A program made the translations under genes and the position numbers. Below are positions 4,924 to 5,107 of a DNA stretch of 5,107 bases, piece after piece (position 1 is the first letter of the stretch; every line of letters begins with the position of its first letter). The DNA is from Riemerella anatipestifer_E (lineage in GTDB: Bacteria; Bacteroidota; Bacteroidia; Flavobacteriales; Weeksellaceae), in contig NZ_LEKU01000039.1 of NCBI RefSeq assembly GCF_009932355.1, positions 1-5,107 of the forward strand, read 5' to 3'. A model generated the notes under the pieces. It worked only from the letters and a program-made list of their open reading frames with translations, was not told the origin of the DNA and did not search any database.

Positions 4924-5107
4924 ACCCGTTGTGCATTATGAAATGAAAAAAACAAGAGTTGTTTATTAGACTGAAAATCAGTATATTGTTTTTGCTATAA
5001 AACGATATAAATGAACAACATAGAGCAAATATATGAAAGAATTTTGGAAGTTTTAGGACTTTTTTCAGAAAATCAACTGATTAGTTATCAGAGAAGAACA
5101 CCTAAAA
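4924..5107 (+). mobile_element. IS982-family insertion sequence, left end (partial)
   Basis: The element appears to begin with ACCCGTTGTGCATTATG at 4924, since IS982-family terminal repeats characteristically start ACC. It continues through a short leader to the transposase start at 5011 and runs off the window. The opposite end is not visible, so the boundary and the target duplication cannot be confirmed. The leader contains a small dyad, ACTGA-AAA-TCAGT (4970-4982), of unknown role. The element lies 18 bp beyond the last DnaA box. Confidence 0.65.
5011..5107 (+). CDS. IS982-family transposase, N-terminal fragment (cut by window edge)
   Basis: An open frame starts with ATG at 5011 and continues for 32 codons to the edge. 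The protein begins MNNIEQIYERILEVLGLF and continues SENQLISYQRRTPK. From memory, this closely matches the N-terminus of IS982-family transposases of flavobacteria, including the ISRa1 type of Riemerella anatipestifer, where it is followed by MSDLELI and then the DDE domain. The catalytic part is outside the window. The start fits the family and follows an A/T-rich leader. Transcription runs rightward, away from the candidate origin and opposite to pgk. Confidence 0.8.
   Translation, partial: MNNIEQIYERILEVLGLFSENQLISYQRRTPK

Noticed and set aside
1..5107. Composite transposon carrying the restriction-modification genes, lipoprotein and pgk
   Set aside because: The two flanking elements belong to different families (IS256 and IS982) with unrelated ends, so they cannot mobilise the interval together, and pgk is a core gene.

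Overview
This window looks like chromosome from an AT-rich member of the Bacteroidota, most likely a flavobacterium of the Weeksellaceae (Riemerella/Chryseobacterium/Bergeyella type). The evidence is low GC, a phosphoglycerate kinase and a lipoprotein of flavobacterial character, promoter elements of the Bacteroidota form TAnnTTTG, no strong Shine-Dalgarno sequences, and two insertion-sequence ends of types common in that group. The genus is inferred from remembered resemblance; no search was run.

Layout, left to right. Positions 1-185 are the end of an IS256-family element: the first 31 codons of its transposase (minus strand), a 32-bp perfect palindrome that reads as a terminator in front of the transposase start, and a probable terminal inverted repeat. 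A hairpin at 194-232 follows, probably the terminator of the next operon. Positions 235-2539 (minus) are a Type II restriction-modification pair: a gamma-class N6-adenine methyltransferase with an N-terminal helix-turn-helix (929-2539) and, overlapping it by 26 bp, a PD-(D/E)XK endonuclease (235-954) broken by an in-frame amber codon at position 56. The upstream region (2540-2600) holds two promoter-like elements and two small palindromes. Positions 2616-2646 are the terminator of a small Cys-rich lipoprotein gene (2670-3167, minus) whose C-terminal half resembles the lysozyme inhibitor Ivy. Upstream of it is pgk (3227-4417, minus), complete and apparently functional.

The roughly 500-bp gene-free stretch from 4418 to 4923 is the most notable part. 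It is extremely AT-rich and carries three perfect DnaA boxes (TTATCCACA) plus two single-mismatch copies between 4595 and 4905, arranged so that the left boxes point left and the right boxes point right. This is a strong candidate for the chromosomal replication origin (oriC), or at least a DnaA-binding cluster. Only 18 bp beyond the last box, an IS982-family element begins (4924 onward), with the first 32 codons of its transposase at the right edge.

Working picture: pgk and the genes after it are transcribed leftward, away from the candidate origin, so they would be co-directional with a leftward fork. The restriction-modification pair is lower in GC than pgk and lies next to an insertion sequence, consistent with acquired DNA. 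With its nuclease broken, it is probably now a solitary methyltransferase that still marks the genome.
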